From positions 36,861,382-36,925,381 of the forward strand of contig CM067318.1 in the NCBI GenBank assembly GCA_034231615.1: a stretch of DNA of 64,000 nucleotides, in the 5' to 3' direction. The notes below the pieces were generated by a model that had not been told where the DNA came from, ran no database searches, and saw only the letters and a list, made by a program, of their open reading frames with translations. This document shows positions 62,001-64,000 of this stretch, one piece after another. Source of the DNA: Meghimatium bilineatum. Taxonomy: Eukaryota > Mollusca > Gastropoda > Stylommatophora > Philomycidae. Position 1 is the stretch's first letter. Every line of letters starts with the position of its first letter. The translations under genes were made by a program, and so were the position numbers.

Positions 62001-63721
62001 ATGAGTGCATCCAAAAAACATAAGATTAAAGACAAGTGTCGGGTTTTCAGAGACGAATGAATTACCAAATATTGTTTTATGCAAGTTGGCAACAAATCTT
62101 TTTGCTTGCTGTGTCACAAATCAGTGGCTGTTTTTAAAGAATATAACTTAAATACACAATACCAGACAAAACATCCCAATTTTGGACACAATCTAACATC
62201 TGAAGAAAGGAAACGAAAATGCATGGAGTTGGTAAAAAGTCTGGAGAAACAACAAACTGTGTTTACAAAACAGTCTTCAATTCAAGATGCCGCAACAGAG
62301 GCCAGTTTGGTGTTGTCACACAAAATTGTGAAATACAACAAGGCATTTTTTGGTGGTGAATTTATTAAGGAATGTTTACTAGATGCAACAAATATTCTGT
62401 GTTCAGAACAAAACAACAAATTTGACAGTATTACATTATCCAGAAGAACTATGGCCAGACGTGTTGAAAAGATAAGTGAAGATTTGACCCTTCAACTTCA
62501 AGATGCAAGTAAGCATTTTTTGTGGTACTCTCTTGCATTGGACGAGAATACTGATGTACAGGATACTGTTCAATTATTAGTTTTTATACGTGGAATAAAC
62601 AATTCTTTTAAACTCTTTGAAGAGTTACTGAGTGTTGAGTCAATCAAAGACACTACCACTGGCCTCGATATATTCAATGCTGTTAGCAGCTGTATTGAAA
62701 GAGCTTGATTAATGTGGAACAAGATGGCCAGTATTACAACTGATGGTGCTCGTGCTTTAACTGGAAAAAATATATGACTGATAAAGTTGATCAATGATAG
62801 GATTAAGTCAGAATATCCTGACCACGTAATATTACCACTTCACTGTGTGATTCATCAGGAAAGTTTGTGTAAATCTGTTTTAAAAATTAAGCATATTATT
62901 GACCCAGTTGTCAGTGTCATAAACCTCATCAGATCAAGAGGACGCAATCACAGGCAGTTCAGAGCATTACTAGACGATCTAGAAACTGAACATTCTGATG
63001 TCCTGTACCACAGTACAGTTCGATGGTTGAGTCTCGGAAAGGTTTTAAGGAGAGTATGGAGTCTTAAAGAAGAAATAGTAATATTTCCAGAGATGAAGGG
63101 CATAGAATGTGACTTAAATGCTAACATTGTTGATGCAGAGTGGAAGCTTGACATTATATTTTCCATTGAAATAATGGAAAATTAAATTAACTGAATGTTA
63201 AACTTCAGGGCAATGGTTTCTTTGCACATGAAATGTATGTTCATGTAAAATCATTTCAAGCCAAACTCTCACTGTTTTCCAGACAAGCAAGTAAAAACAT
63301 GTTTTGTCACTTCCCTTTGCTGAAAGAAGAAACTATTTCTGATGAAATGAGTAAATAATTCAAAGCTCAGCTAGATGTATTGGTTGAAGAATTTGGAAGA
63401 AGATTATAAGATTTCAAGAACTTGGAGCAGCCCCTCAGTGTTATCAGTTCTCCGCTCAGTGCAGAAGCTGATAAAGCCTCAGAGCACATACAGTTGGAGT
63501 TGCTTGAATTACAAGCCAATCATTACCTGAAGGAAAAATTTAAGTCTGAATGTTTGTTGGATTTCTATGGTTCTTTGCCTGAACAATCATTCCCAAACTT
63601 AAAAAACTTTGCAGCTAAATTTTTGTCAATATTTGGATTTACATATATTTGTGAACAGGCATTTTCTTGTATAAAAATCAACAAATCTAAGAATAGGTCT
63701 TTATTACCTGATTGCAACTAA
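62001..63721 (+). pseudogene. hAT transposase pseudogene (GTF2IRD2-like)
   Basis: The ATG at 62001 opens SASKKHKIKDKCRVF. A Cys/His motif follows (SFCLLCHKSVAVFKEYN, then H and H of QTKHPNFGHN). The catalytic first Asp lies in LALDENTDVQD, the second in ITTDGARALTG, then LPLHCVIHQESLC, HSTVRWLSLGKVLR and a C-terminal IFGFTYICEQAFSCIKIN (dimerisation block). In-frame TGA codons lie near 62058, 62706 and 62774, then TAA near 63183. The last block (63422-63721) is in another frame, so at least one frameshift exists. This is the usual order of the hAT family whose domesticated relatives include GTF2IRD2 and ZBED genes. Not functional as it stands. Confidence 0.87.
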
Positions 63722-64000
63722 ATGCAGTCATGCAAATTTCTACAAGTAAACTTGTTCCAGATTTCAAAGGAATTATGCAATTTTACAAGCAATTACATAC
63801 ATCTCATTAGAAATTAATAATATCAATAAAGTTGTAACTGTTGTGACTGTATGTTTATGGTATTTTTTTTAAAATCTTCATTAGAATTATTGATATGAAC
63901 CCATATTGTAACTGTATGCAACATAATATTTTTCAAATATTGTTAAAATATTTGCAAAATTTGTTATCAATATTAGAAAATACACTTTTATAGTGTAAGT

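Larger units (their letters stand above)
61140..64000 (+). mobile_element. hAT transposon (GTF2IRD2/ZBED-like), left end to window edge
   Basis: The left end CAGGCGTGGGCAAACTACGG at 61140 is a typical hAT terminus of the CAGGGGTGGGCAAACT type. A long (TA)n run (61358-61446) lies in the 5' region, then a transposase reading from 62001 to 63721. No matching right end (a reverse-complement TTTGCCCACGCCTG) occurs before 64000, so the element continues. AATAAA at about 63825 may be its polyadenylation signal. Confidence 0.85.

Overview
The window is animal nuclear DNA. Genes are split by GT-AG introns, there are no prokaryotic signals, and most of the sequence is decayed retrotransposon, SINE and hAT transposon. 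The two host genes and the repeat types suggest an arthropod or a related invertebrate. I could not narrow it further without a search.

Two host genes can be read. PRMT1 (type I protein arginine methyltransferase) is on the minus strand from 35754 (ATG) to 14496 (stop). Its ten coding exons join in phase, with GT-AG at every intron, into one 372-residue protein. SIAH (seven-in-absentia type RING E3 ubiquitin ligase) is on the plus strand. Its first three coding exons (51206-51311, 53428-53592, 59863-59995) give the N-terminus, the RING and the start of the SIAH zinc finger. The rest must lie past position 64000. The two genes diverge from a repeat-filled interval of about 15 kb and show no sign of functional coupling.

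Layout. 1-12.5 kb: fragments of non-LTR retrotransposons (LINEs) in both orientations, a 100-bp inverted repeat (612-867) and a 16-copy 42-bp satellite (2704-3375). 12.5-14.5 kb: flank and probable 3' UTR of PRMT1. 14.5-35.8 kb: PRMT1, with introns carrying LINE and SINE remnants, a hAT MITE (21547-21702) and a cluster of CRE-like palindromes in intron 1. 36-44.1 kb: nested LINEs, including the best-preserved one (endonuclease ORF 42250-43587) and a LINE broken by a SINE and by a hAT MITE with perfect 8-bp target duplication (39416-39581). 44.1-51.2 kb: SINE-rich, including a tRNA-derived SINE with a 12-bp target duplication (48058-48348). 51.2-60 kb: start of SIAH; its second intron holds a broken BED-finger hAT transposase. 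61.1 kb to the end: a second hAT element running off the window.

Three informal LINE groups recur. LINE-A has a reverse transcriptase (RT), RNase H and a C-terminus like CPxCxxDDPTTN. LINE-B has an endonuclease, RT and a C-terminus with HIL...C and YGSLEEL-like motifs. LINE-C is RTE-like with a C-terminus of WFGHLxRM or GRPxxxW type. SINE1, SINE2 and SINE3 are unnamed families sharing a 3' end of the form GAACGCAGAAGAAGAAGAA. All names here are working labels. No complete autonomous element is intact, and I found no CRISPR, operon, rRNA or free tRNA gene.
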